Below, one piece after another: positions 15,988 through 23,982 of a stretch of DNA of 45,102 nucleotides. The DNA lies in contig DKJA01000083.1 of assembly GCA_002454505.1 (NCBI GenBank), positions 1 through 45,102 of the forward strand. Direction: 5' to 3'. The translations under genes were made by a program, and so were the position numbers. Origin of the DNA: Oxalobacteraceae bacterium UBA6704 (lineage in GTDB: Bacteria; Pseudomonadota; Gammaproteobacteria; Burkholderiales; Burkholderiaceae_D). Below the pieces are notes generated by a model. That model was not told the DNA's origin, made no database searches, and worked only from the letters and a program-made list of their open reading frames with translations. How positions within the stretch are numbered: position 1 is the first letter of the stretch; every line of letters starts with the position of its first letter.

Positions 15988-17795
15988 CGCAGCAGCTCCT
16001 CTCCGGTTTTGTTCGATACGATCACCAGCTGCGTGAAACTGTTGGCATGCACGTACAGGCCGAGAAAGCGCTCGACGATGTGCGCGAATGCGTCGATGCC
16101 GCTGCCGACAAACGCTTCCTCGTCGATCGTCAGCCGTACCTCGATGCCGCGCACCAGGCAGGCGAACGGATTCCCCGCCAGCCACGTGGTGGCCGCCTTG
16201 TGCGCGACGGCGACGATGCCGCCGATCTGCCGCTGCGACGACGGCGAGCGTGGCAGGTCGTACAGCGTCAGCATTTCGCGGAAGGCATCCACGCCGCCGC
16301 CGGACAGCGACAGGTGGTTCAGCGACAGGTGCGAGATCAGCCGCCAGTGCGCGCCGCGGCCCCGTTCGAAGCGGTGCGACGCCGACGGCTTGCGCAGGAA
16401 GCTGATGCTGCGCACGCTGGAGCCGCCTTCCAGGAACAGGTCGCCGCCGCGCAGGCCGTAGGACAGCGATGCGGGCAGATCGCGGTTCGTGCAAGTGAGT
16501 TCGATGCTGAGCGTGTCCGTCTCCACCTCGGCCGGATCGAAATCGATGTCCACCAGCGCGATCTGCGTCTCGAAGCCGGGGCTTTTCTCGGCCAGGATGT
16601 CGTTGCGCCGCATGATCCAGTAATGGCCGTTCGTTTCCGGGATCTGGCCATGTCGCAGCGAATAGAACGGCCGGAATTCGACGATGGATTCGCCCTGCGG
16701 CGTCTGCCGCACCAGCTTCACCGAGTCGATCGCCTGCACTTCGTAGGCAAACGCGCGGCGCGCGTCGGCCAGCACGGGATAGCTGGCCGACGTGTGCGTC
16801 AGCCGGATCGGTTCGCCCCGCTGCTTGAACAGGTTCACCACCGGCGTGCAGCCCAGCAGCATATTGTTGGCCGACAGCGTGCCGAGGATGCGCGACGTGT
16901 TCGAATCCGTGCGCAGGCCGGACAGCGCCAGGTGCAGCGTGATCGTCTTGCAGCCGAACGGCAGCGCGGCGGCCAGCGCCTGCAGGTCGATGTCGAAGAA
17001 GTTGAATTTATCCGGGAAGCAGAAGTACTCCGTCAGCAGCCGGTAGGCCGCATGCGAACGGGCCGAGAAATCGATCAGCGACTCGTCTTCGCCGAAGCCG
17101 GCGGGCGTCACGGGCAGCTTGTGCAGCGGGATCCAGCGGCCGTTGTTGTCCGCCTCCACATAGGCGCATACGCCGCGCATGAAGAGCGCGTCGCGCAGCG
17201 CGGCGCAGAACGACGGCTCGCCGTCGATGAACACGCGCAGGCTTGGCAGCTTCAGCTGCGGGATGCCCACCTGCGCCGACGTGCTGGCCAGCGTGATGCT
17301 GATCGCCGACGTGGCGCTGACGGGCGGGCGCACCGCTTCCGGCGCATCGATGATCGGCGAGAACACGGCCTGCGTCAGCGCAAGCGGCGCCACCGTCACC
17401 GGATAGGCGGTGCGGAACGTGCAGACCGCGCCGCGCACGGGGCGCGTGGTCAGCTGCGTGCCGCGGGGGATTTCGCTGGCGTTGGTCAGCTGCGCCGCGG
17501 CGCCGCTGAAGTCCATCCGCGCGATCGAGCACGATGGAAACGGCCGCAGGTAGTGCGGGTACAGCACTTCGAACAGCGCTTCGGTGAATTCGGGGTAGTC
17601 GTCGTCGAGCCGCTTGGCGATGCGCGAATTGAGCAGCGCGTAGGACTCGATCATGCGTTCGATGTGCGGGTCTTCGCACACCTCGCCGCCGATCAGCAGC
17701 CGGCCGGCGATCTTCGGATAGCGTTCGGAGAATTCGCGCGAATAACGGCGCAGAAATCCCAGCTCCTGTTCGTAATACGGTAATAACTGGTCCAA
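15951..17795 (-). CDS. tssF: T6SS baseplate protein TssF, TTG start
   Basis: 614 aa, standard TssF length. The family N-terminus (MDQLLPYYEQELGFLRRYSREFSERYPKIAGRL, shown here only to place the start) begins at TTG 17795-17793; no in-frame ATG or GTG lies just upstream. GGGAG (17806-17802) is six bases before the TTG. An ATG at 17800 overlaps but reads a different frame. Further landmarks are DPHIERMIESYALLNSRIAKRLDD and VLYPHYLRPFPSC. TssF forms a heterodimer in the baseplate wedge with TssG. The rare start codon, right after the tssE stop, could keep TssF level low relative to Hcp and the sheath. Confidence 0.95.
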   Translation of the reverse strand: MDQLLPYYEQELGFLRRYSREFSERYPKIAGRLLIGGEVCEDPHIERMIESYALLNSRIAKRLDDDYPEFTEALFEVLYPHYLRPFPSCSIARMDFSGAAAQLTNASEIPRGTQLTTRPVRGAVCTFRTAYPVTVAPLALTQAVFSPIIDAPEAVRPPVSATSAISITLASTSAQVGIPQLKLPSLRVFIDGEPSFCAALRDALFMRGVCAYVEADNNGRWIPLHKLPVTPAGFGEDESLIDFSARSHAAYRLLTEYFCFPDKFNFFDIDLQALAAALPFGCKTITLHLALSGLRTDSNTSRILGTLSANNMLLGCTPVVNLFKQRGEPIRLTHTSASYPVLADARRAFAYEVQAIDSVKLVRQTPQGESIVEFRPFYSLRHGQIPETNGHYWIMRRNDILAEKSPGFETQIALVDIDFDPAEVETDTLSIELTCTNRDLPASLSYGLRGGDLFLEGGSSVRSISFLRKPSASHRFERGRGAHWRLISHLSLNHLSLSGGGVDAFREMLTLYDLPRSPSSQRQIGGIVAVAHKAATTWLAGNPFACLVRGIEVRLTIDEEAFVGSGIDAFAHIVERFLGLYVHANSFTQLVIVSNKTGEELLRCTPRSGDLSLL

Positions 17796-17796
17796 C

Positions 17797-18288
17797 TCAT
17801 GCTCCCGGCGCCGGCGCGCGGCGCGCTTTGCTGATGGTGTAGTGCAGGCTGGACGGCTGCAGTACGGCGTCGAAATTGACCGGCTCGTGGGCCGCGCTGA
17901 TCACCAGGAGCGCGGTGATCGCGAAGTTCAGGCGGTTGACGGCATCGTCGCGCAGTTCCAGCCTGGCCTGCACATTGCGCAGGCGCGGCTCGTGGCGCGC
18001 GATCGCCTGTTCCAGGCTGCGGCAGATGAAGGCGCGGTCGTCCGCGCTCGACAGCGACAGGCCGGCAAAATCATGCAGGCCGTACGTCACGATCGAGCGC
18101 GCACACTCGGGAAACCGCTTCAGGAGTTCTTCGGGCAGGACGGTGCGCGTGTTCAGCAAAGCCTCCAGGTCGCGCGCCACCGAGTCCTTCATTTCCTCGA
18201 GCGATGCGCGCGGCACGGTGCCGCTGGACTGGCCGCTGCCGCCCGGCCCCATCAGCCGGTCGAACAGGCCCGGCGTGAATCCTTTCAT
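17797..18288 (-). CDS. tssE: T6SS baseplate protein TssE (gp25-like)
   Basis: 163 aa. The N-terminal GLFDRLMG motif, SVARDLEALLNTRTVLPE, the FAGLSLSSADD segment and the terminal helix and strand set (RLNFAITALLVI) are characteristic of TssE, the homologue of phage T4 gp25. It nucleates sheath polymerisation in the baseplate. The stop lies two bases from the TTG of tssF, and 21 bases separate the start from the hcp stop. Length and motifs are complete. Confidence 0.94.
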   Translation of the reverse strand: MKGFTPGLFDRLMGPGGSGQSSGTVPRASLEEMKDSVARDLEALLNTRTVLPEELLKRFPECARSIVTYGLHDFAGLSLSSADDRAFICRSLEQAIARHEPRLRNVQARLELRDDAVNRLNFAITALLVISAAHEPVNFDAVLQPSSLHYTISKARRAPAPGA

Positions 18289-18309
18289 CGGGTTCCCGTC
18301 AGCCGGCTA

Positions 18310-18801
18310 TCAGGCCACCTTGTTGGACGACAGGTCCCAGCCGCCGGACGTGTTGCCGCCCGAGCCGCCGCCGACCTTCTGCTGCGTGTACTTCCACTTC
18401 ACTTTCGAGTACTTGATCGCGACGTCTTCCGTCAGGATATTGCCCGGTTCGACGGATGGCGACACGCTGGAGATCAGCACGTTTTCCAGTTCGATCTCGA
18501 AGTACTTCACGCGATCGCCCTGGCCATCGGCGCGCAGGAACTCGAACTTCGCCTTCGGAATGGTTTTGCCGGAGGAGCAGGTTTGCAGCAGGATCGGCGT
18601 GGCCAGGTCGGCCAGTTTCGACACGACGATGTCCTTGTGCTCGGTACGTTCCGCCGTGTGACCGCCGCCGGTGGATGCCGTAGCCGATTTCGGCTGCAGC
18701 ACTTCCCACTGGACGCTTTTCACCTCGATCCAATCCTTGTGGGTGGTATCGGCGGATTCGCCCTTGATACCATCGATTTGCAGATAGACGTCGATTGCCA
18801 T
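18310..18801 (-). CDS. hcp: T6SS inner-tube protein Hcp (TssD)
   Basis: 163 aa. It begins MAIDVYLQIDGIKGES and contains the Hcp landmarks KDWIEVKSVQWEV, EHKDIVVSKLADLATPILLQ, FEFLRAD and KYFEIELENVLISS. Hcp hexamers stack into the tube expelled by the sheath and carry small effectors in the lumen. A good AAGGAAG site precedes the ATG. The gene sits between tssC and tssE in the central operon, with a 38-base gap after tssC, the largest gap among these baseplate and tube genes, leaving room for Hcp-specific translation control. Confidence 0.97.
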   Translation of the reverse strand: MAIDVYLQIDGIKGESADTTHKDWIEVKSVQWEVLQPKSATASTGGGHTAERTEHKDIVVSKLADLATPILLQTCSSGKTIPKAKFEFLRADGQGDRVKYFEIELENVLISSVSPSVEPGNILTEDVAIKYSKVKWKYTQQKVGGGSGGNTSGGWDLSSNKVA

Positions 18802-18839
18802 GTTCTTCCTTTCAGATTTTTAATGAACTACGGGTTGCT

Positions 18840-20336
18840 TCAGGATTTGGTCGATGCGGGGAGCTCCGCGACCAGACGGAGGGAAACCGACAGCTCGTCG
18901 AGCTGGAAATGGGGGCGCAGGAACGACACGGCGCGGTACACGCCCGGCCGGCCAGGCACTTCGGACACCTGCACCGACGCTTCGCGCAGCGGGAACTGGG
19001 CCTTCTGTTCCTGGCTGGCGTTATCGTCCAGCAGCACGTACTGGGTCAGCCAGCGGTTGAGGAAGTCCTCGACGTTCGACGCGGCGGCAAAGCTGCCGAT
19101 CTTGTCGCGCATCATGGCCTTCATGTAGTGGGCGATGCGCGACACGGCGAAGATGTACTGCAGCTGCGCGGACAGCACGGCGTTGGCGTTGGCCGCATCC
19201 GTGTTGTACTTGCGCGCCTTCTGCGCCGACTGCGCGCCGAAGAAGGCGGCGTAATCCGTGTTCTTGCAGTGCACCAGCGAGATGAAGCCCAGGTCCGACA
19301 GCTCCTTCTCGCGACGGTCGGTGATGGCGATCTCGGTCGGGCACTTCAGCGCCACTTCGCCTTCGTCCGTCTTGAACGTGTGGGTCGGCAGGTCTTCGAC
19401 CAGGCCGCCGCCTTCGACGCCGCGGATCGCCGCGCACCAGCCGAAGTCCTCGAACGCGGCCGTCAGCTTCGTGCCGAACGCGTAGGCGGCGTTACACCAC
19501 AGGTATTTCGAATGGTCGGTGCCGTCCACGTCCTCGACGAAGTTGAAGCCTTCGGTGGTGGCGCCATCGGCCGGGTTGAACGGCAGGCGGCCCAGGAAGC
19601 GCGGCAGCGTCAGGCCCACGTAGCGGGAATCCTCGGACTCGCGGAACGACTTCCACTTGGCGTATTCCACCGTGTCGAACACTTTCGACAGGTCGCGCGG
19701 CTTGCCCAGGTCCGCATACGTCTCCAGGCCGAACAGCTCCGGCGCGGCCGACGAGATGAACGGCGCGTGCGCCGCCGCGGCGATGTGCGACATCTGCTCG
19801 ATGAAGTACATGTCTTCCGGCTGGCGGGTGATTTCGAAGTCGCCCAGCAGCGCGCCGAACGGGGCGCCGCCGAAGGTGCCGAATTCCTCTTCGTAGACCT
19901 TCTTGAACATCGTGCTCTGGTCGAACTCGATCGCGCTCTGGAAGTCCTTCACCAGTTCGCGCTTGGTCGCATTGAGCAGCTTGACCTTCAGGTTCGGGCC
20001 CGTGGCCGTATTGCGCACCAGGTAGTTCAGGCCCGTCCAGCTGCCTTCCAGCTTCTGGAATTCCGGCGCGTGCATCACGGCCGACAGCTGGGCGGAGATC
20101 AGGCGATCCAGCTCCGCCACGCGGGCGTCGATGGTGGCGGCCAGGTTGTCGGACACGACGACCGTGCCCTCCATCACCTGGCTGACCAGTTCCGTGATCA
20201 GGTCCTTGGCGCGCGCATGTTCGGCGCTGGACTTGGCCACCTTGCTCTGTTCGACGATCTGGTCGAGCAGGCCGGTTTCGAGGGTTGCAGTGGCGCCGCC
20301 AACGGCGCTGGCATTCGATTGCGCGGACATGGTCAT
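18840..20336 (-). CDS. tssC: T6SS contractile-sheath large subunit TssC (VipB)
   Basis: 498 aa, typical for TssC. Landmarks are LEGSWTGLNYLVRNT, GALLGDFEI, HAPFISSAAPELFGL, YVGLTLPRFLGRLP, WCNAAYAFGTKL and WLTQYVLLDDNAS. TssC pairs with TssB to build the sheath whose contraction drives the Hcp tube. ATG 20336 overlaps the tssB stop as ATGA; a second in-frame ATG two codons on is also possible. The overlap fits the required 1:1 stoichiometry of TssB and TssC. Confidence 0.97.
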   Translation of the reverse strand: MTMSAQSNASAVGGATATLETGLLDQIVEQSKVAKSSAEHARAKDLITELVSQVMEGTVVVSDNLAATIDARVAELDRLISAQLSAVMHAPEFQKLEGSWTGLNYLVRNTATGPNLKVKLLNATKRELVKDFQSAIEFDQSTMFKKVYEEEFGTFGGAPFGALLGDFEITRQPEDMYFIEQMSHIAAAAHAPFISSAAPELFGLETYADLGKPRDLSKVFDTVEYAKWKSFRESEDSRYVGLTLPRFLGRLPFNPADGATTEGFNFVEDVDGTDHSKYLWCNAAYAFGTKLTAAFEDFGWCAAIRGVEGGGLVEDLPTHTFKTDEGEVALKCPTEIAITDRREKELSDLGFISLVHCKNTDYAAFFGAQSAQKARKYNTDAANANAVLSAQLQYIFAVSRIAHYMKAMMRDKIGSFAAASNVEDFLNRWLTQYVLLDDNASQEQKAQFPLREASVQVSEVPGRPGVYRAVSFLRPHFQLDELSVSLRLVAELPASTKS

Positions 20337-20836
20337 TCTTTCGTGGTTTGCTGGCCCAGTTCGGCCAATTTCTCGGTGCTGTTCAGGACGTCGTTGAGCA
20401 GGTCTTCCAGCTTGTCGTTGCCGGCCAGCTTGTTGCGCAGGTCGGCCAGCTTGGTGCGCGCTTCGAGCAGCTTCTGCAGCGGCTCGATCTGCTGCACCAC
20501 CGCTTCGGGGCGGAAGTCTTCCATCGACTTGAATTTCAGGTCGACGGCGAACTGGCCGCCCTCGTCCGACAATTCGTTTTTCACGCGGTAGGCGGCGCGC
20601 GGTTCGACGCCTTTCATGACCTCGTCGAAGTTATCCCGGTCGATGCCGACGAAACTGCGCTCTTTCAGCTTCTTTTGCGCCACTTCAGAATTACCGCCGA
20701 AATCGCCGACGACACCCACCACCATCGGCAGCTCTTTATTCTCTATGGCATCACCTATTTCCACGTCGTAAGTCATTTGAACGCGTGGCGGACGGATTTT
20801 CTGCAGTTTTTTCTGGACGCTGGAGTTTTTAGCCAT
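20333..20836 (-). CDS. tssB: T6SS contractile-sheath small subunit TssB (VipA)
   Basis: 167 aa. It starts MAKNSSVQKKLQKIRPPRVQMTYDV and contains VVGVVGDFGG, RSFVGIDRDNFDEVM and the helical C-terminus (LLEARTKLADLRNKLAG), all standard for TssB. It forms the sheath with TssC. It lies 50 bases downstream of the TPR lipoprotein gene and overlaps tssC by four bases. Confidence 0.97.
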   Translation of the reverse strand: MAKNSSVQKKLQKIRPPRVQMTYDVEIGDAIENKELPMVVGVVGDFGGNSEVAQKKLKERSFVGIDRDNFDEVMKGVEPRAAYRVKNELSDEGGQFAVDLKFKSMEDFRPEAVVQQIEPLQKLLEARTKLADLRNKLAGNDKLEDLLNDVLNSTEKLAELGQQTTKE

Positions 20837-20886
20837 GGGATGCCCCTGTGAAGATGTGACGATGCATGAAACGATGCGAAATACGG

Positions 20887-21498
20887 TTATTTCAACGCGT
20901 CGAAAGGATCGGCGCGCGGACGCTCCTCGGCCTTGGCGCGCGACGGTTTCCTGGCCTTGCCGGCAGCCGCTTTTGCCGGCGCGGCCGGCGCCGCGGCCGG
21001 GGTCGGCACCAGCACCGTATCGCCGAGGCTTTCGCGCAGCAGCTTGGCCAGGTCCTGCGATTCCGTGCGGATCGACCCGGACAGATTGTTCTGGCGGCTC
21101 AGGTCGGACAGCGCGCGGGTCGACAGCCGCAGGCCGCTGATCGCGATGATGCTGTTGGCTAGGCGGTCGTTCGGGTCACGGATCAGCACTTCCTGCGCGG
21201 AGACGATCGCTTCGCCGTACTGGCCTGCCTCGTAGCGGGTCTGGGCGATATTGCTCCACGGTGCCTTGTCGGCCGGATAGGACTTGGCCGCTTCCTTCCA
21301 CAGCGTGACGGCCTGCTCCTTTTGACCCGATGTGTCGGCCTGGCTTGCCTTGGACAACAGCTCCTCCATCGACGGCAGCGCAACCTTCTGGGCGACCGGC
21401 GACGTGGTCGTACAGGCGCTCAGGGAAATGGCGCAAACGGCGGCGCCGACAAAACGGAAAACGGCGCCGGCACGGCGAAACGGAATTGCTGAATTCAT
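20887..21498 (-). CDS. TPR-containing lipoprotein heading the central T6SS operon
   Basis: 203 aa from ATG 21498, with GAGGA about five bases upstream. The frame is open further upstream but has no support, and it would bury the signal. The lipobox LSAC ends at Cys29. The mature part has two TPR-like repeats (about 43-120: EKEQAVTLWKEAAKSYPADKAPWSNIAQ-type and GQYGEAIVSAQEVLIRDPND), a helical stretch, and an Ala/Lys-rich tail ending DPFDALK. It is not TssJ, which is a small beta-sandwich. As first gene of the sheath operon, a lipoprotein at this site may help assemble or position the TssM complex. In Acinetobacter the operon also starts with an accessory gene (asaA), but I cannot claim homology. 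Confidence 0.75.
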   Translation of the reverse strand: MNSAIPFRRAGAVFRFVGAAVCAISLSACTTTSPVAQKVALPSMEELLSKASQADTSGQKEQAVTLWKEAAKSYPADKAPWSNIAQTRYEAGQYGEAIVSAQEVLIRDPNDRLANSIIAISGLRLSTRALSDLSRQNNLSGSIRTESQDLAKLLRESLGDTVLVPTPAAAPAAPAKAAAGKARKPSRAKAEERPRADPFDALK

Positions 21499-21869
21499 GC
21501 TGTCCTCAAGCTGGTAACAAATAAAATACCTGGAATATAATACCCCGAATTCGCAGAATATTATCAGATACTCATTGTTGACGCCATTCAATTCATTAAT
21601 GAAATGTGCGCACCCCTTAATGACTTCGCCGGGCAAGGAAAACTCACAAATTGTCACACGAATAAGTTTACAAAGACACCATTGAGTTATTTCCCGATTA
21701 ATTTGGTATCATTTTTTTCAAGTTTGTTGTTGGCAATTCAATTATCTCCAATTCTCACACCCTCTTTATCCTCCTTGAAGAAATCGTTGTTTCAATTGCG
21801 CGCAATATATAGAAAAGAAATGTTACTCTTCAGCCATTTCAACGCGGCAGCACGAAGGGTACGTACAGC
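21499..21869. promoter_or_regulatory. AT-rich divergent regulatory region between the two main T6SS operons
   Basis: 371 bases without a gene, clearly more AT-rich than the coding flanks. It must drive both the sheath operon (leftward) and tssK-tssL-vgrG (rightward). Two perfect 12-bp palindromes lie in it: TTCATTAATGAA (21592-21603) on the leftward side and ATTGCGCGCAAT (21795-21806) about 64 bases before the tssK start. An AT-rich stretch (ATATATAG) directly follows the second. I could not assign -35/-10 pairs with confidence and see no clear sigma54 -24/-12 element. Its AT-richness would suit silencing by an H-NS/MvaT-type protein, which is inference. Confidence 0.5.
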
Positions 21870-23204
21870 ATGAGCAGCAAGATCCTATGGGGCGAAGGGC
21901 TTTTCCTCCGTCCCCAGCATTTCCAGCAGCAGGACCGCTACCACGAGGAACGCCTGCATCAGAACGTTGGCGTGTTGCACCCTTACGCATGGGGCGTGGG
22001 CGCGCTGCAGGTGGACCGCGATGCGCTGGCCAACAATGCGCTGCGCCTGCTCGAACTGTCGCTGCGCTTCCAGGATGGCGAGCTGTACACCGCACCCGGC
22101 GCCGACGAGCTGCCGGACACCATCGACCTGAGCCAGTTGCCGCAGACGGCGCAAACCGTCACCTTCCACGCCGCCCTGCCCGCCTTCAAGCCGTTCGGCG
22201 GCAACTTCGGCGATGCCGCCGGCAATGCCGTGCGCTTCCAGCAGGCCAACCGCGACACGCCGGACCTGTACACGCAGGCCGCCGCGGCGCAGCTGTCCTA
22301 CCTGCGCAAGTCCGTGCGCCTCGTTTCCGATGCTGAGCCGCTGGACTCTTACGTGCACTTTCCCGTGCTGCGGCTGCGCCGCGCCGCGACGGGCGGCTTC
22401 GAGCTCGATGCCGCGTTCATCCCGCCCAGCCTGTCCATCCGCAGCGCGCCGTTGCTGTTCCTGCAGCTGCGTCGTCTCGTCGACGCGCTGCAGGCGAAAG
22501 TCAGTGCGCTGTACGGCCACCATCGCGAGCCCAGCAAGCACGTGATCGAATTCCGCTCCGGCGACATGTCGTCGTTCTGGCTGCTGCACACGGCCAGCAC
22601 GGCGTATGCGTCGCTGTCGCATTATTTCCACCATCCGGCGCTGCATCCGGAGCGGCTGTACGAACAGCTGCTGGGCCTTGCCGGCAGCCTGATGACGTTC
22701 TCGAAAAGCTGGACGCTGGCCGACCTGCCCGCTTACCAGCACGCCGATCCCGGCCCGGCCTTCGCCACGCTGCACCAGATCATCCGCGAACTGCTCGACA
22801 CGGTGATCTCGTCGAAGTATTTCGCCATCGCGCTGCGCGAGGTGAAGCCGTCGTACCACCACGGCATGCTCGATTCGCAGAAGATCGACGACAAGACGAC
22901 GTTCTTCCTGGCCGTGTCGGCCGGCCTGCCGGCCAGCGAACTGGTCGACGTGGTGCCGCTGCGCTTCAAGATCGGCGCGCCGGACGACGTGGAAAAATTC
23001 GTGCTGTCCGCGATGCCGGGCGTGCGCCTGACCCATGCGCCGCAGGTGCCGGCCGCCGTGCCGGTGCGCCCGGACGCCGTCTATTTCGCCATCGAAGCCA
23101 AGGGCCAGATGTACGAACGGATGCTGCAGGCCCAGTCGATCTCGATCTACGTCCCCGGCAGCATGCCGGACGTGAAGCTCGATCTCGTCGCCGTCACTTC
23201 GTAA
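21870..23204 (+). CDS. tssK: T6SS baseplate-to-membrane adaptor TssK
   Basis: 444 aa, the standard length. It begins MSSKILWGEGLFLRPQHFQQQDRYHEERL, the TssK signature, and includes YLRKSVRLVSDAEP, LSHYFHHPALHPERLYEQLLGLAGSL and a C-terminal YFAIEAKGQMYERMLQ. TssK trimers link the baseplate wedges to TssL and TssM and resemble phage receptor-binding proteins. GAAGGG lies about ten bases before the ATG. It is the first gene of the plus-strand operon with tssL and the effector vgrG. Confidence 0.96.
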   Translation: MSSKILWGEGLFLRPQHFQQQDRYHEERLHQNVGVLHPYAWGVGALQVDRDALANNALRLLELSLRFQDGELYTAPGADELPDTIDLSQLPQTAQTVTFHAALPAFKPFGGNFGDAAGNAVRFQQANRDTPDLYTQAAAAQLSYLRKSVRLVSDAEPLDSYVHFPVLRLRRAATGGFELDAAFIPPSLSIRSAPLLFLQLRRLVDALQAKVSALYGHHREPSKHVIEFRSGDMSSFWLLHTASTAYASLSHYFHHPALHPERLYEQLLGLAGSLMTFSKSWTLADLPAYQHADPGPAFATLHQIIRELLDTVISSKYFAIALREVKPSYHHGMLDSQKIDDKTTFFLAVSAGLPASELVDVVPLRFKIGAPDDVEKFVLSAMPGVRLTHAPQVPAAVPVRPDAVYFAIEAKGQMYERMLQAQSISIYVPGSMPDVKLDLVAVTS

Positions 23205-23220
23205 GCAAAGGAATTCGTAG

Positions 23221-23982
23221 ATGAGTACCGCCTCCGCACCTTCCCTGATGGGCGCCGCCCCGCCCGCAGCCGCTGCCACGCCGCAGTCGCTGCTGGACCT
23301 GATGTACGACGGCTTCTATGCGCTGTTCATGCTCAAGAACGGCAACGGCCCGCAGGACGACGCCGCTTTTGCCCGCAAGATGGCGCAGTTCCTCGACGAC
23401 TTCGGCCGCAACGCGAAAAAGCACAATGCGTCGCCGGACGATATCGACGCCGCCAAGTATGCGTTCTGCGCAGCGGTCGACGAGATCATCCTGCGCTCAT
23501 CGTTCACGATCCGCGATGCGTGGGAACGCCGCCCGCTGCAGCTGCTGCTGTTCGGCGACCAGCTGGCCGGCGAAAACTTCTTCAACCGCCTCGAGCAGTT
23601 GCGCGCGCGCGGCAGCGCGCACCTGCAGGCGCTGGAAGTGTTCCATATGTGCCTGCTGCTCGGCTTCCAGGGCCGCTACATCCTGGAAGGCACGGAGAAG
23701 CTGAACTACCTGACGTCGCGCCTCGGCGACGAGATCGCCCACATGAAGGGCAAGCGCGGCGGCTTCGCGCCGCAGGCGGACCGGCCCGACCAGATCAAGC
23801 ACAAGCTCCGTAGCGACCTGCCCGTGTGGGTACTCTGTTCCGTGTTCGGGTTGATCTGCGTGCTGGGCTACATCGGCCTGCGCACGTCGCTGGGCCACAC
23901 CACCGAAAATCGCATGAATGCGTACAGCGATGTGGTGAAGATGGCGCCCCGCGCCGCCAACCTGACGATCACACTGCCCTGA
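23221..23982 (+). CDS. tssL: T6SS inner-membrane protein TssL (DotU)
   Basis: 253 aa. The cytoplasmic DotU domain shows LLDLMYDGFYALFMLKNG, DIDAAKYAFCAAVDEIIL, GENFFNRLEQL and EVFHMCLLLGFQGRY. One C-terminal transmembrane helix lies at about residues 201-222. Only about 30 residues follow it, so this is the short TssL type without a fused peptidoglycan-binding domain; that task probably falls to the OmpA-family protein at 8849-9637. The stop overlaps the vgrG start (TGATG), so the secreted spike is translationally tied to the membrane complex. Confidence 0.96.
   Translation: MSTASAPSLMGAAPPAAAATPQSLLDLMYDGFYALFMLKNGNGPQDDAAFARKMAQFLDDFGRNAKKHNASPDDIDAAKYAFCAAVDEIILRSSFTIRDAWERRPLQLLLFGDQLAGENFFNRLEQLRARGSAHLQALEVFHMCLLLGFQGRYILEGTEKLNYLTSRLGDEIAHMKGKRGGFAPQADRPDQIKHKLRSDLPVWVLCSVFGLICVLGYIGLRTSLGHTTENRMNAYSDVVKMAPRAANLTITLP

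Noticed and set aside
20887..21498. The TPR lipoprotein as TssJ
   Set aside because: TssJ is a small transthyretin-like beta-sandwich; this protein is helical with TPR-like repeats.
23826..23981. Upstream extension of the second vgrG frame
   Set aside because: It covers the end of tssL out of frame; VgrG similarity and the coupled TGATG start support 23982.
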